Below, piece after piece: positions 46,662-54,346 of a DNA stretch of 64,000 nt (position 1 is the stretch's first letter; each line of letters begins with the position of its first letter). The notes beneath the pieces were generated by a model, which saw nothing but the letters and a program-made list of their open reading frames with translations, had not been told where the DNA came from and ran no database searches. The stretch comes from Streptomyces aculeolatus. GTDB lineage: Bacteria; Actinomycetota; Actinomycetes; Streptomycetales; Streptomycetaceae. Location of the stretch: contig NZ_JAINRD010000002.1 of NCBI RefSeq assembly GCF_020400605.1, positions 372,001-436,000 on the forward strand, given 5' to 3'. Both the position numbers and the translations under genes were made by a program.

Positions 46662-47636
46662 TCAGAAACGTCCGTCGGCGCTTCTGTGTGTGCTCAGCCA
46701 CCTGCGGTATTCGCCGGGTGGCATTCCGAAGGCCGTTTTGAACGTCCGGTTGAACACCGCGGCATCGGTGAACCCCCACCGCGCTCCGATGGCCCCGATG
46801 GGGTGGGCGGCGTAGGCGGGTTGTTCGAGGTCGGTACGGCAGCGGTCCAGGCGGAGGTCTCGGATGAGGGCGCCCACTGTCTGCTTTTCCGAGCGGAAGA
46901 GGTGATGCAGATAGCGCACGGAGATGTTGTGCGCGTCCGCGATTGTCTGCGGGGATAATCGAGGTTCCCTCAGGTGCGTCTCGATGAATGCCTTCACGCG
47001 GCGCACGAGCACGGTCTGCCGGGTCTCCGGCGGCAGCAGGCCCTCCCGGTCGGCGAGACCGCCGAGGAACGCGGAGGCGAGCTGGATTGCGGCCGCTCCG
47101 AGGCGTTCGGCCTCGAGCCGGCTCCACTGGCCGCCGGCAAGCCCTTGGAGGAAGCTCGCGAGCAGGTATCCGGTCCCCTGTGCGGGAAGGCGGCGGGAGA
47201 GAAGGTCCCGCATCGACCGTTCCGGCAGCGGCACCGCGGCTTTCGGCAGGTGGAGGATGGTCAGGCCGCCGTGCTCCGGCACCTGCATCTGCCACGGCTG
47301 CGACGTGTCGTACAGCAGCAGGTCGCCCGCCCCTACCCGGGCGTGGTTGCGTGCCTGGTCCACCGTCATGATCCCCCTGGCCACGTAGCCCAGCTCCCAC
47401 AACTCGGGATCCGACTGCCGGATCAACCCCGCGGTGCGTACCGAGGTCAGGGGCGAGAACGACAGGACGGACACCTTGACGGGGCCCAGCTCCAATGTCG
47501 CGGTGGAGCCCTGGAAGTCCTCGTAGTGCTCACTTGCGATGTGCGCGGATGGCAGATCCTGCATCAGCAGGTCGCGCCACCAGCCGAACCTCTCGGATTT
47601 CGGCACGGCGGCCGTATGCATCTCGGACCCGCCCAT
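46662..47636 (-). CDS. AraC-family transcriptional regulator
   Basis: 324 residues from ATG 47636 (GAGGGGGGACA upstream). N-terminal ligand-type domain of the AraC-binding-like 2 family (ERFGWWRDLLMQDLPSAHIA, LWELGYVARGIMTVDQARNH). C-terminal AraC/XylS DNA-binding domain at about 225-320: LSPQTIADAHNISVRYLHHL, HPIGAIGARWGFTDAAVFNR, FKTAFGMPPGEYRRW. Such regulators often control degradative or stress operons, but no obvious target is adjacent. A near-perfect dyad lies 18 bp upstream. Confidence 0.92.
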   Translation of the reverse strand: MGGSEMHTAAVPKSERFGWWRDLLMQDLPSAHIASEHYEDFQGSTATLELGPVKVSVLSFSPLTSVRTAGLIRQSDPELWELGYVARGIMTVDQARNHARVGAGDLLLYDTSQPWQMQVPEHGGLTILHLPKAAVPLPERSMRDLLSRRLPAQGTGYLLASFLQGLAGGQWSRLEAERLGAAAIQLASAFLGGLADREGLLPPETRQTVLVRRVKAFIETHLREPRLSPQTIADAHNISVRYLHHLFRSEKQTVGALIRDLRLDRCRTDLEQPAYAAHPIGAIGARWGFTDAAVFNRTFKTAFGMPPGEYRRWLSTHRSADGRF

Positions 47637-47653
47637 TGTCCCCCCTCGTGCCG

Positions 47654-47673
47654 GTTGTTCACATCGTGACAAC
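47654..47673. promoter_or_regulatory. Dyad upstream of the AraC regulator
   Basis: GTTGTTCAC-ATC-GTGACAAC is an inverted repeat with one bulged T. It lies just upstream of the regulator start and is a candidate autoregulatory site. Confidence 0.45.
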
Positions 47674-47988
47674 GACTATGCACCCTTCGTCAATTACCCG
47701 AGCCCGGATCGACGGAAGACTTCTGTTTGAGCCGGATTGACGAGGTCGGACGGGGCTGCGTCGGTCTGTGCTTTCGGTGCGGCGTGGGGGCCGATTGCAC
47801 GGGGTGGTTGTGGAAGTCTCCCGGTGCAGGAGGTGTTCCGTGGCCGAAAAAAGAAAGGCGCGGCAGACCGCAACCGTACGGCGGCGGGCTGCGGGACCGT
47901 ACCCCGATTCACGGTCCGCGGTCCGCCGGTCGGGTCCGGTCGGGAGCATGGCGACGCGCCGCTCCGGGGGAGGGACCGGGCCCAGGGG

Positions 47989-48023
47989 CCTGTGGTACCC
48001 GGTGGGGGACCGGGTACCACAGG
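47989..48023. terminator. Strong hairpin 1 in the transposon-scar region
   Basis: Perfect 15-bp stem CCTGTGGTACCCGGT/ACCGGGTACCACAGG with a five-G loop. No intact gene ends next to it. Confidence 0.6.
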
Positions 48024-48036
48024 GCGGGCCGGAGCC

Positions 48037-48066
48037 CGCGAGGCCGACGGGGGCGTCGGCCTCGCG
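48037..48066. terminator. Strong hairpin 2 in the transposon-scar region
   Basis: Perfect 13-bp stem CGCGAGGCCGACG/CGTCGGCCTCGCG with loop GGGG, 13 bp after hairpin 1. The pair may be a terminator of a lost gene. Confidence 0.6.
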
Positions 48067-48090
48067 GTCGTCGTTCGGTGAGCTGTTCCA

Positions 48091-48204
48091 GCTCTGCCGT
48101 TCCGGAGTGAGGACGGCCCTCGGGATTGACGGTGTTCGATTCGTAGCATCGGGATCTGTGGAGATCGGTCTGCGCTGCGATGGGGCGGCGCCGTGCTCGA
48201 CCGT
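48091..48204 (-). pseudogene. Heavily decayed IS5-family transposase 3' end
   Basis: The minus strand reads TVEHG, then about 20 diverged codons, then TPSIPRAVLTPERQS. This aligns with PVERGVDQ... MSSIAKAVLTLERQH of the better-preserved copy at 49070-49258. At DNA level, 48096-48142 and 49078-49122 are clearly related, in the same orientation. Only the end of the gene is left. Confidence 0.6.
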
Positions 48205-48400
48205 CGCCAGGGGCCGGGCGATGCGCGGTATTGGGCACTGGTCGGTGGCGGGTGAGTGGCTCGTCGGGCCTGGACGGCGTGCCTGGGCTCCTGACCTTGC
48301 CTTCCTTGTCCTTCAAGGAATTCTGAGCGGGGATGTCGAGAAGTGGGATTCGGCTACGACGTACCCACGACACATGCACACCCGCGAGGAAGAGAAGCAC

Positions 48401-49003
48401 ATGGGCAAGATCACTACGGGCGCCACCACGATGTCCCTGGACGGCTACATCGCCGGGCCGGAAGAGAGCGGCTTTGACCTGCTGTTCCAGTGGTACGCCA
48501 ACGGGGATGTCGAGATCCCGTCGTCCAGCCCGGACGTGCCGCCGTTCCGCGTCTCTGCGGCCAGCGCGGAGCTGATCAGGCGGGAGTGGGGAAACACGGG
48601 CGCGCTCCTGGTGGGCCGTCACCTCTACGACATGACGAACGCCTGGGGCGGCCGGCACCCGATGGGCGTGACGACGGTCGTGCTCACGCACCGCCGCCCC
48701 GAGGACCGTCCGGCGGACGATGAGAACTTCGTCTTCGTCACGGACGGTATCGAGGCGGCGGTGGCCGTGGCGAAGGAACTGGCCGGGGAGAAGGATGTCG
48801 TGGTCAACGGTGGGCAGATGGCCCGGCAGTGCCTGGAGGCCGGCCTGCTGGACGAGGTCGGGGTGGCGCTCGTGCCGGTTGTCCTGGGCAGCGGGAAGAC
48901 GCTCTTCGGTGAGCTGGGCGTCGTGCCGGTGCAGTTCGACGGACCCGTCGAGGTGGTCGAAGGCACAGGCGTCACCCACCTGCGCTACCGGGTCAGGCGA
49001 TGA
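48401..49003 (+). CDS. Dihydrofolate-reductase-fold protein (RibD C-terminal family)
   Basis: 200 residues from ATG 48401 behind GAGGAAGAGAAGC. MGKITTGATTMSLDGYIAGP, GALLVGRHLYDMTNAWGGRH, VVLTHRRPEDRP, KDVVVNGGQMARQCLEAG and VVLGSGKTLFGEL match the family's NADPH-binding fold. Function unknown. It sits between two transposase remnants in the same orientation and may have been carried or bracketed by insertion events. An upstream in-frame extension exists but runs through the decayed transposase DNA. Confidence 0.88.
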   Translation: MGKITTGATTMSLDGYIAGPEESGFDLLFQWYANGDVEIPSSSPDVPPFRVSAASAELIRREWGNTGALLVGRHLYDMTNAWGGRHPMGVTTVVLTHRRPEDRPADDENFVFVTDGIEAAVAVAKELAGEKDVVVNGGQMARQCLEAGLLDEVGVALVPVVLGSGKTLFGELGVVPVQFDGPVEVVEGTGVTHLRYRVRR

Positions 49004-49021
49004 GCAAACGATGACACACTG

Positions 49022-49049
49022 CGGGCACCGCGCGTGATCAAGGTGCCCG
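49022..49049 (+). terminator. Hairpin after the RibD-C gene
   Basis: CGGGCACC pairs with GGTGCCCG across 12 bases, 19 bp after the stop codon. Confidence 0.55.
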
Positions 49050-49069
49050 GTCAGGACCGGTGACCGTTG

Positions 49070-49258
49070 TCAGTGCTGCCGTTCCAGGGTGAGGACGGCC
49101 TTCGCGATTGACGACATTTGATCGGGGCAGCAACGGGACCTGCGGAAGATCCGCCAGGACTTGAGCTGGTCGACGCCTCGCTCGACCGGTGCCCTGGCCC
49201 CGGACAGCGCGCGGTTGATGGTGCGCTGGGTGACCGTGAGTACGCCGCCCGCGGGGCG
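49070..49258 (-). pseudogene. IS5-family transposase C-terminal remnant
   Basis: The minus strand encodes RPAGGVLTVTQRTINRALSG, then ARAPVERGVDQLKSWRIFRR, then SRCCPDQMSSIAKAVLTLER-QH and a stop at 49070. This is the well-conserved C-terminal end of actinomycete IS5-type DDE transposases, including the final catalytic-region Glu (PVERG). The N-terminal two thirds are missing; upstream DNA belongs to the SMI1/KNR4 gene instead. Clear remnant of an insertion followed by deletion. Confidence 0.82.
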
Positions 49259-49261
49259 TCT

Positions 49262-49604
49262 GGCTGGTGCGGTCGAAGCGATCGGCGCCGGGCCGCCGCT
49301 GCGACGCCGTCTCGCGCTGGTACGTGCGGACCACCGATGCGAAGTCCATCAGGGACCACCGGCCCAGGAGGAAGGAAGCCGACGGATCGACGTACACGCC
49401 CGCGTGGAGACGCCAGAGCGCCCGGAGGCCCGCGGGGATCCTGACGCCGATGGCCGTCTGCAACCCGTCGGTTTCCTCCTCCGTCGCTCCGGGTCGGAGC
49501 ATTGCCAGCGACGCCGGGGCGTGGGCACTCAGCCAGGTTTCGATCCGCCGCCAGGCGTCGGTTACTTGCCGTACTTCGATCTTGTGCCGGAGGTCGTCGT
49601 CCAT
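49262..49604 (-). pseudogene. Truncated SMI1/KNR4-family gene
   Basis: From ATG 49604 the frame reads TDAWRRIETWLSAHAPASLA, MLRPGATEEETDGLQTAIGV, IPAGLRALWRLHAGVYVDPS and LGRWSLMDFASVVRTYQRET. This is the N-terminal half of an SMI1/KNR4 (SUKH) domain. After about 115 codons homology stops at the transposase remnant, although the frame stays open by chance to 49038. SUKH proteins include immunity proteins of polymorphic toxins and cell-wall-related proteins. Here the gene is very likely dead. Confidence 0.78.
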
Positions 49605-49665
49605 CGGGCCAACCTATGCGCGGGGCCGTCCCCGTCATCGTGGCTCGACGGCTTCCGCCATTACT

Positions 49666-49679
49666 AGAGCACGTGCTCT
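49666..49679. promoter_or_regulatory. Perfect 14-bp TetR-type palindrome
   Basis: AGAGCACGTGCTCT is a perfect palindrome of the kind bound by TetR/AcrR repressors. It lies 73 bp before the TIM-barrel gene and 62 bp before (upstream of) the broken SMI1 gene. No tetR gene is adjacent. Confidence 0.65.
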
Positions 49680-49751
49680 GTTAATGTGCCGGGAAGGGCC
49701 CGGCGCACAGGCCGCCGGGTCGGGTGAGGGCTGCAGCCACGGGAGGCACAG

Positions 49752-50954
49752 GTGCAGGAACGTCGGGTGCGGGCACAGGGGTTGAGCCGGAAGCGGTTCC
49801 TTGCGGCGGCGGCCGGGCTCGGGGCCGCTGCCGTGGCCGGGACGGCCGTCGTCGGGAGCGGCGCGGCGGCACGGCCCGCGGCGGCGGAGCCCGCGGCGGG
49901 GGCCCGTACGGGCACGGGGACCGGCAGCGGTGGGGCCGGGGTGCGGTACCGCAGCGTCTGCTACACCATCGGCGCCGGGGAGACCCCCGCCACCGAGTGG
50001 AGTGCCGCCCGGATGCGCCGCGACATCCGCGCCATCCGCGACGGGCTGCACGCCAACGCCGTGAAGGTCACCGGCGACGGCGTGCGCCGGCTGACCGCTA
50101 CCGCCGAGGAGGCCGCCGAGCGCGGGCTGTACGTGCGTGCCGAGCCCACTCTCGGCGACCGGCCGCCGCGCGAGATCCTCGACCATCTCGCCGAGGTCGG
50201 CCGGCACGCCGAGGGTCTGCGCCGCCAGGGCGCCGGGGTGGAGTTGAGCGTCGGGTGCGAGTTCTGGCTCTTCGTCCCCGGGATCGTGCCGGGTGCGGAC
50301 GTGCTGGAGCGGATCGAGAACCTCCAGAACGGCACCTTCGACCCCGTCGAGATGCAGCGCAAGCTCGACGACTTCACCGCCCGCGCCGCCGCCGTCGGCA
50401 GGTCCGTCTTCGGCGGCGGACTCAGCTACGCCGCAGCCCAGGACGACGAGGTCGACTGGAACCTCTTCGACATCGTCGGCATCGACTACTACGGCTACCA
50501 CGAGCGCCCCGCCGGCTACCGCCGCGACCTGCGCGCGTACCTGCGCTTCGGCAAGCCGCTGTCCCTCTCCGAGTTCGGCTGCTGCACGTACGAAGGCGCC
50601 CCCGCGGACGGCGGCATGGGGTGGGCGAAGGTCGACTTCGACAAGAACCCGCCGGAGCTGACCGAGCCGCTGGTGCGCAGCGAGCGTACGCAGGCCGCCT
50701 ACGTCACCGACGTCTACGACGTCGCCGAGTCGATGGGGCTGCACTCGGCGCACGCCTTCGAGTTCGTCACCCCCGGGTCGTGGCACTGGCCGGGCGACCC
50801 GGTCCACGACCTCGACACCGTCAGCTACGCCCTCGTCAAGCCGGTCCAGGACACCCCCGGCGACCCGGAGTCGCCCTGGCACTGGAAGCCGAAGGAGGCG
50901 TACCACGCCCTCGCCTCCCGCTACACCCGCGCCGCCCGCCGCGCGCGCCCGTAG
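49752..50954 (+). CDS. Secreted TIM-barrel glycosidase-like protein
   Basis: 400 residues, GTG behind GGGAGGCACAG. LSRKRFLAAAAGLGAAAVAG is a Tat-like signal with RK in place of RR. The domain (about 65-395) has the beta/alpha pattern of clan-A glycosidases: HANAVKVTGDGVRRLTATAE, LSVGCEFWLFVPG with a Glu at a strand end, DIVGIDYYGYHE, and LSLSEFGCCTYEGAPADGG, where the Glu of SEFG resembles the GH-A nucleophile. Homologues are often labelled abortive phage infection protein, which the sequence does not support. Substrate unknown. Preceded by a TetR-type palindrome. Confidence 0.7.
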   Translation: MQERRVRAQGLSRKRFLAAAAGLGAAAVAGTAVVGSGAAARPAAAEPAAGARTGTGTGSGGAGVRYRSVCYTIGAGETPATEWSAARMRRDIRAIRDGLHANAVKVTGDGVRRLTATAEEAAERGLYVRAEPTLGDRPPREILDHLAEVGRHAEGLRRQGAGVELSVGCEFWLFVPGIVPGADVLERIENLQNGTFDPVEMQRKLDDFTARAAAVGRSVFGGGLSYAAAQDDEVDWNLFDIVGIDYYGYHERPAGYRRDLRAYLRFGKPLSLSEFGCCTYEGAPADGGMGWAKVDFDKNPPELTEPLVRSERTQAAYVTDVYDVAESMGLHSAHAFEFVTPGSWHWPGDPVHDLDTVSYALVKPVQDTPGDPESPWHWKPKEAYHALASRYTRAARRARP

Positions 50955-51094
50955 CCGTGCGTCCCGGCCGTCGACACCGTGCCCGGGTGACCTCCCGGGG
51001 CGCGGCCTCTACCCTCTACTCTCGGCCCGCCCGCGGCGGTTGAGCGGGCCGGGGAGTCCGGGGCGGAGCGGGACGGTACGGGACGGGGTGCGCG

Positions 51095-51910
51095 ATGGCC
51101 GGTGCGAACGGTGGCGCGAACGGTGGCGGGGAGCGGGTGCGCACGTACCGCGGGAACCTCGCGTCGATGGTCTTCCTCGCCCTGCTGTGCGCGGTCTTCG
51201 GCGCCCTCTTCGCGTTCTTCGGGCTGGTGCTCGTCATCGGGGCGGGTGCGCCCGCCGCCGTCGCGATCCCGTTCTGCGCCGTGGCGCTGGGCCTGTTCGT
51301 GCTCACGTTCTGCGTCGTACGCGGGGTGACGGTCGTCGACGACGGCGGCATCACGATCCGCTGGCTGCGCACCAGGCGGCTGGCGTGGCCCGACCTGCTC
51401 GCCGTCGAACTGGAGCACAACGCGCCCGCGTCGGCGGAGCGCAAGCGCCCCGTCATGGGCGTCGTCGTCTACCACCGCGACGGCCGCCGGCTGACGCTGC
51501 CCAACGTCATCGACACCCGCGGGCTGGTCGCGCACCGCGAGGCGCAGGCGATCCGCGAGGTCTGGGAGCGTCGCCGCGGCGCGGACTGGACGCCGCGGCC
51601 GGAGGTCGCCACCGCCGCGCGGGCCAAGGCCGACGCCGCGGAGCGCACCGAGAACTCGCTGGTGGAGGCGATGGGGGCAAGCTGGGTCGCGGTCCGCGTG
51701 CTGGTGGGCTGCGTGCTGGTCGCCGCCGTCGTCGTCCTGGCCACGGGCAATGCCGACGCCGTACCGGACATCCCCGGCGGGGTCTTCGCGGGCGTCTTCG
51801 CTGCGGTGGCCCTCGCCCCCGTCGCGGTCGCGCTGGCGGGCATGGCCCGTAGACGACGCGGCGGGGGCGGGGGCGACGGCCGGGAGGGCGACGAGGCGCC
51901 GCCCCGGTGA
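51095..51910 (+). CDS. PH-like domain membrane protein
   Basis: 271 residues. Two N-terminal membrane segments (about 24-48 and 55-75: MVFLALLCAVFGALFAFFGL), a bacterial PH-like domain at about 75-150 (GVTVVDDGGITIRWLRTRRL, GVVVYHRDGRRLTLPNVIDT), then a helical cytosolic stretch and two more membrane segments (about 195-215 and 225-250). A Gly/Arg-rich tail ends the protein. Function unknown; such proteins are common in actinomycetes. Confidence 0.75.
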   Translation: MAGANGGANGGGERVRTYRGNLASMVFLALLCAVFGALFAFFGLVLVIGAGAPAAVAIPFCAVALGLFVLTFCVVRGVTVVDDGGITIRWLRTRRLAWPDLLAVELEHNAPASAERKRPVMGVVVYHRDGRRLTLPNVIDTRGLVAHREAQAIREVWERRRGADWTPRPEVATAARAKADAAERTENSLVEAMGASWVAVRVLVGCVLVAAVVVLATGNADAVPDIPGGVFAGVFAAVALAPVAVALAGMARRRRGGGGGDGREGDEAPPR

Positions 51911-51947
51911 GGCGGGCCCGGCGCGGGATCTCGGCACCGGGCCCGGC

Positions 51948-51978
51948 GCAGGAGCCGGCGCGGGACACCGGCCCCTGC
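51948..51978. terminator. Hairpin between convergent PH-like and M23 genes
   Basis: GCAGG-A-GCCGG pairs with CCGGC-C-CCTGC (one internal mismatch) around a nine-base loop. Confidence 0.55.
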
Positions 51979-51992
51979 GGGACCAAGGGGGC

Positions 51993-52844
51993 TCAGCAGA
52001 GGGGCACGCCCGGGAGCTTCGCGTCCGGATGGTCGATGTAGATGTTGGAGATGAACCCGCGCTGGTCGCGCAGGCGGCTCCACCAGTCGTTCGTGTAGCC
52101 CTCGGCGGTCACCGGGTCGCCCTGCTTCTGGCACTCGACGAACACGCCCGTCGGACCGGAGAGGGTCGTCACCACCGGCGCGTCGAGGCGCGCGTCTGCG
52201 CGGACGCGCACGCCGGAGCCCCAGGTGGTGAAGTTGGTGTTGCCGCAGTTGTCGCTGCGCAGGTGGTACTGGCCGTACGAGCCGGGGTAGGGCAGCGCCG
52301 AGCCGTTGATGCGGATGTCCTGGCCGACGCCGTTGAGGAGCTGCTCGTAGTGGATGTGCGCGCCGGAGGAGTTGCCGGTGCTGCCCGTGACGCCGACCTG
52401 CTGGCCCTGTGCGACCGAGGCGCCGTCGGCGACGGAGAACGACGCGAGGTGGAAGTAGTACGTCTTCCAGCCGCCGCCGTGGTCGATGACGATGTAGTTG
52501 CCGGCGCCGCTCGGCTGGCTGTGCCGGGTCGCGGTGCCGGCGGCGGAGGCGACCGTCGGCGTGCCCGCGGTGCTGCCGCCGTCGGAGCGGATGAAGTCCA
52601 GCGCGCGGCGCACCTCGGCGCTGTGGTGGCTGTACGTCCACTGCTGGCCGCACGGGAACGGCGCCTTGAAGTTCGGCGCCAGCTCGGGGCCGGCCTCGGC
52701 CTGTGCCGGCGCCGCCGCGGTCAGTCCCAGCAGCGCCAGCAGCGCGGCGAGGACGACGGCCGCGGCCCGGCGGGCCGGGCGGCGGGCGGCGGCGTCGGCC
52801 GACGCGCGGGCGGCGGCGGGGGAGTGGCGGGGTCTGCGAGGCAT
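51993..52844 (-). CDS. Secreted M23-family metallopeptidase with SH3-like C-terminus
   Basis: 283 residues, ATG behind GAAGGAGGCGACCAG. Signal peptide to about residue 49 (APAQA). The M23/LytM domain has zinc ligands in HSAEVRRALDF and the HxH motif GAHIHYEQ, with GNYIVIDHGGGWKTYYFHLA between them. The last 76 residues (WGSGVRVRADARLDAPVVTT, GFISNIYIDHPDAKLPGVPLC) form an SH3b-like domain that is also present in the next gene. The predicted activity is cleavage of peptidoglycan cross-links outside the cell. Confidence 0.88.
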   Translation of the reverse strand: MPRRPRHSPAAARASADAAARRPARRAAAVVLAALLALLGLTAAAPAQAEAGPELAPNFKAPFPCGQQWTYSHHSAEVRRALDFIRSDGGSTAGTPTVASAAGTATRHSQPSGAGNYIVIDHGGGWKTYYFHLASFSVADGASVAQGQQVGVTGSTGNSSGAHIHYEQLLNGVGQDIRINGSALPYPGSYGQYHLRSDNCGNTNFTTWGSGVRVRADARLDAPVVTTLSGPTGVFVECQKQGDPVTAEGYTNDWWSRLRDQRGFISNIYIDHPDAKLPGVPLC

Positions 52845-52890
52845 CTGGTCGCCTCCTTCGGTGGGGGTCCAGGGGTGGGGGGTGGCGCGT

Positions 52891-54159
52891 TCAGCACTCG
52901 GGGACGCCCGGCAGCCAGGCGTCGGGGACGTCGACGAAGATGTTGGAGATGAAGCCGCCGTAGTCCGGCAGGTAGGACCAGGCGTCGTTGGTGTGGCCCT
53001 CGTACGTGATCTCCTGGCCGCGCTCCTGGCACTCCACCCGCACCTGCGTCGGCCCGGGCAGGGTGGTCAGCACCGCGGAGGAGGTGTTGGACTGCTGGCG
53101 TACGCGCACGTCGGTGCCCCAGGTGGGGAACTGCTTCCCGGTCTGTTCGCCGGTCCACAGGAACGTCACGTCGACCCAGCCGTTGTCGTTGAGGCCGACG
53201 TTGTAGAACGTGCCGTCGGCGAGGTCGATGCCCGCGGGGTTCGCGACCTGGCGGCCGAACTCGTCGCGCCCGCCGTTGTAGCCGTTCTGGTACGCCGCCT
53301 GCGCCTCCGGCATGCCCTGCGGCAGGTCCCGCCACGACTCGCGGACGTCCGGCGGACTCCAGTAGTCGTCCTTGGTGTTCCACGGGCCGACGTCCCACAC
53401 CGGCGCCGTCTCGCAGCGCGCCGGGCCGCAGACCTGCACCGAGTACTCGGCGCTGCCCTTGGGGGACAGCCCGCGCCGCGACGGCAGGGCCACGAAGTGG
53501 TCGTTGGGCACGATGACGTGGCCGTTGGCGGTCGTGCCGCCGACCAGGCCCTCGCGGGTGGCGAACAGCCGGTACGTCAGCGGGGCCGCGGCCGCCTGCG
53601 GGCGCGGCGCCGCGTCGGTGTCGGCCCGCAGCCGCAGCGACTCGACGGCCGGCGACGCGCCGCCGGTGCCGCCGGCCCGCAGCGTCAGCCGGGCCTGGAC
53701 CTCGGTGACCGCGAACGGCAGCCCGGCGGCGTCCGCCGTGGCCTCGCCCGCCGGCAGCCACTCCGTCCAGCCGCCGTCCGGCGCCCGGCCGCGGACGTCG
53801 ACCACGGCCTCCGTGCCCGCCGGGAGCCGGGCGTCGAGTTCGGCCCGTACCCGGTTGACCGGACGATCCAGCCGCTCCGGGGCGAGCACCTGGGTGCCCT
53901 CGCCGGGGACCGGGCCGAGGGAGGCGGGCGCGGCGGTCTGCGAACGCAGCCGCAGATCGCCCTGTGCATAGCGGACGTTGACGTCGTCGGCGCCGACGTC
54001 CGAGAGGTCGGCCCGCCACGTGGCGGGCGGCGCGGGGCCGCCGGGCCCCGCCTCGCCGCCGGCCGCCCCGGCATACGCCGGGTGCGCGACGGCGGCCGCG
54101 CAGATCGCGCCGGTCAGCGCAACCCTGCGCCACCGGCTGGTCGTTGGTGTGCGCCGCAT
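52891..54159 (-). CDS. Secreted protein with DPBB-like core and the same SH3-like C-terminus
   Basis: 422 residues, ATG behind AAGGAGCCAG. Signal peptide about 1-30. Residues about 45-190 look like a beta-sandwich (RADLSDVGADDVNVRYAQGD, VRAELDARLPAGTEAVVDVR). Residues about 200-345 include TTANGHVIVPNDHFVALPSR, YSVQVCGPARCETAPVWDVG and PWNTKDDYW, which resemble double-psi beta-barrel (RlpA/3D-type) cores of wall-active proteins. The final 76 residues are about half identical to those of the M23 protein, ending PGVPEC versus PGVPLC. Role in wall turnover is inferred. The M23 gene follows 46 bp downstream. Confidence 0.75.
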   Translation of the reverse strand: MRRTPTTSRWRRVALTGAICAAAVAHPAYAGAAGGEAGPGGPAPPATWRADLSDVGADDVNVRYAQGDLRLRSQTAAPASLGPVPGEGTQVLAPERLDRPVNRVRAELDARLPAGTEAVVDVRGRAPDGGWTEWLPAGEATADAAGLPFAVTEVQARLTLRAGGTGGASPAVESLRLRADTDAAPRPQAAAAPLTYRLFATREGLVGGTTANGHVIVPNDHFVALPSRRGLSPKGSAEYSVQVCGPARCETAPVWDVGPWNTKDDYWSPPDVRESWRDLPQGMPEAQAAYQNGYNGGRDEFGRQVANPAGIDLADGTFYNVGLNDNGWVDVTFLWTGEQTGKQFPTWGTDVRVRQQSNTSSAVLTTLPGPTQVRVECQERGQEITYEGHTNDAWSYLPDYGGFISNIFVDVPDAWLPGVPEC

Positions 54160-54346
54160 CTGGCTCCTTCCCGTGTTCTCGTCATGCCCGTGAAGGTGCT
54201 GGCCGTGCGGCGACGCATCGTAGGCACCCCCTCACCCCCGCGCCGCACGGGTTTTCCGCCACCGTCGAAAACCCGACGTCCACCGCCGCGGGAACGGGGT
54301 GCCCCGGGGGCGGGACAGCGCAGGCCGCGGGTGGTTACCCTCGGGT

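Larger units (their letters stand above)
47637..48400. other. Gene-poor region upstream of the AraC and RibD-C genes
   Basis: 764 bp without an intact gene. It contains a dyad near the AraC start, two strong hairpins (47989-48066), a decayed transposase end (48091-48204) and the leader of the RibD-C gene. Possible frames through 47768-48140 have no family resemblance. Confidence 0.5.

Noticed and set aside
47768..48400. N-terminal extension of the RibD-C protein
   Set aside because: The frame is open, but it runs antisense through transposase remnant DNA, has no domain, and a good ribosome site precedes ATG 48401.
49752..50954. Phage defence (abortive infection) gene
   Set aside because: Homologues carry that label, but the protein has a signal peptide and a clan-A glycosidase-like barrel with SEFG, and no defence genes are nearby.
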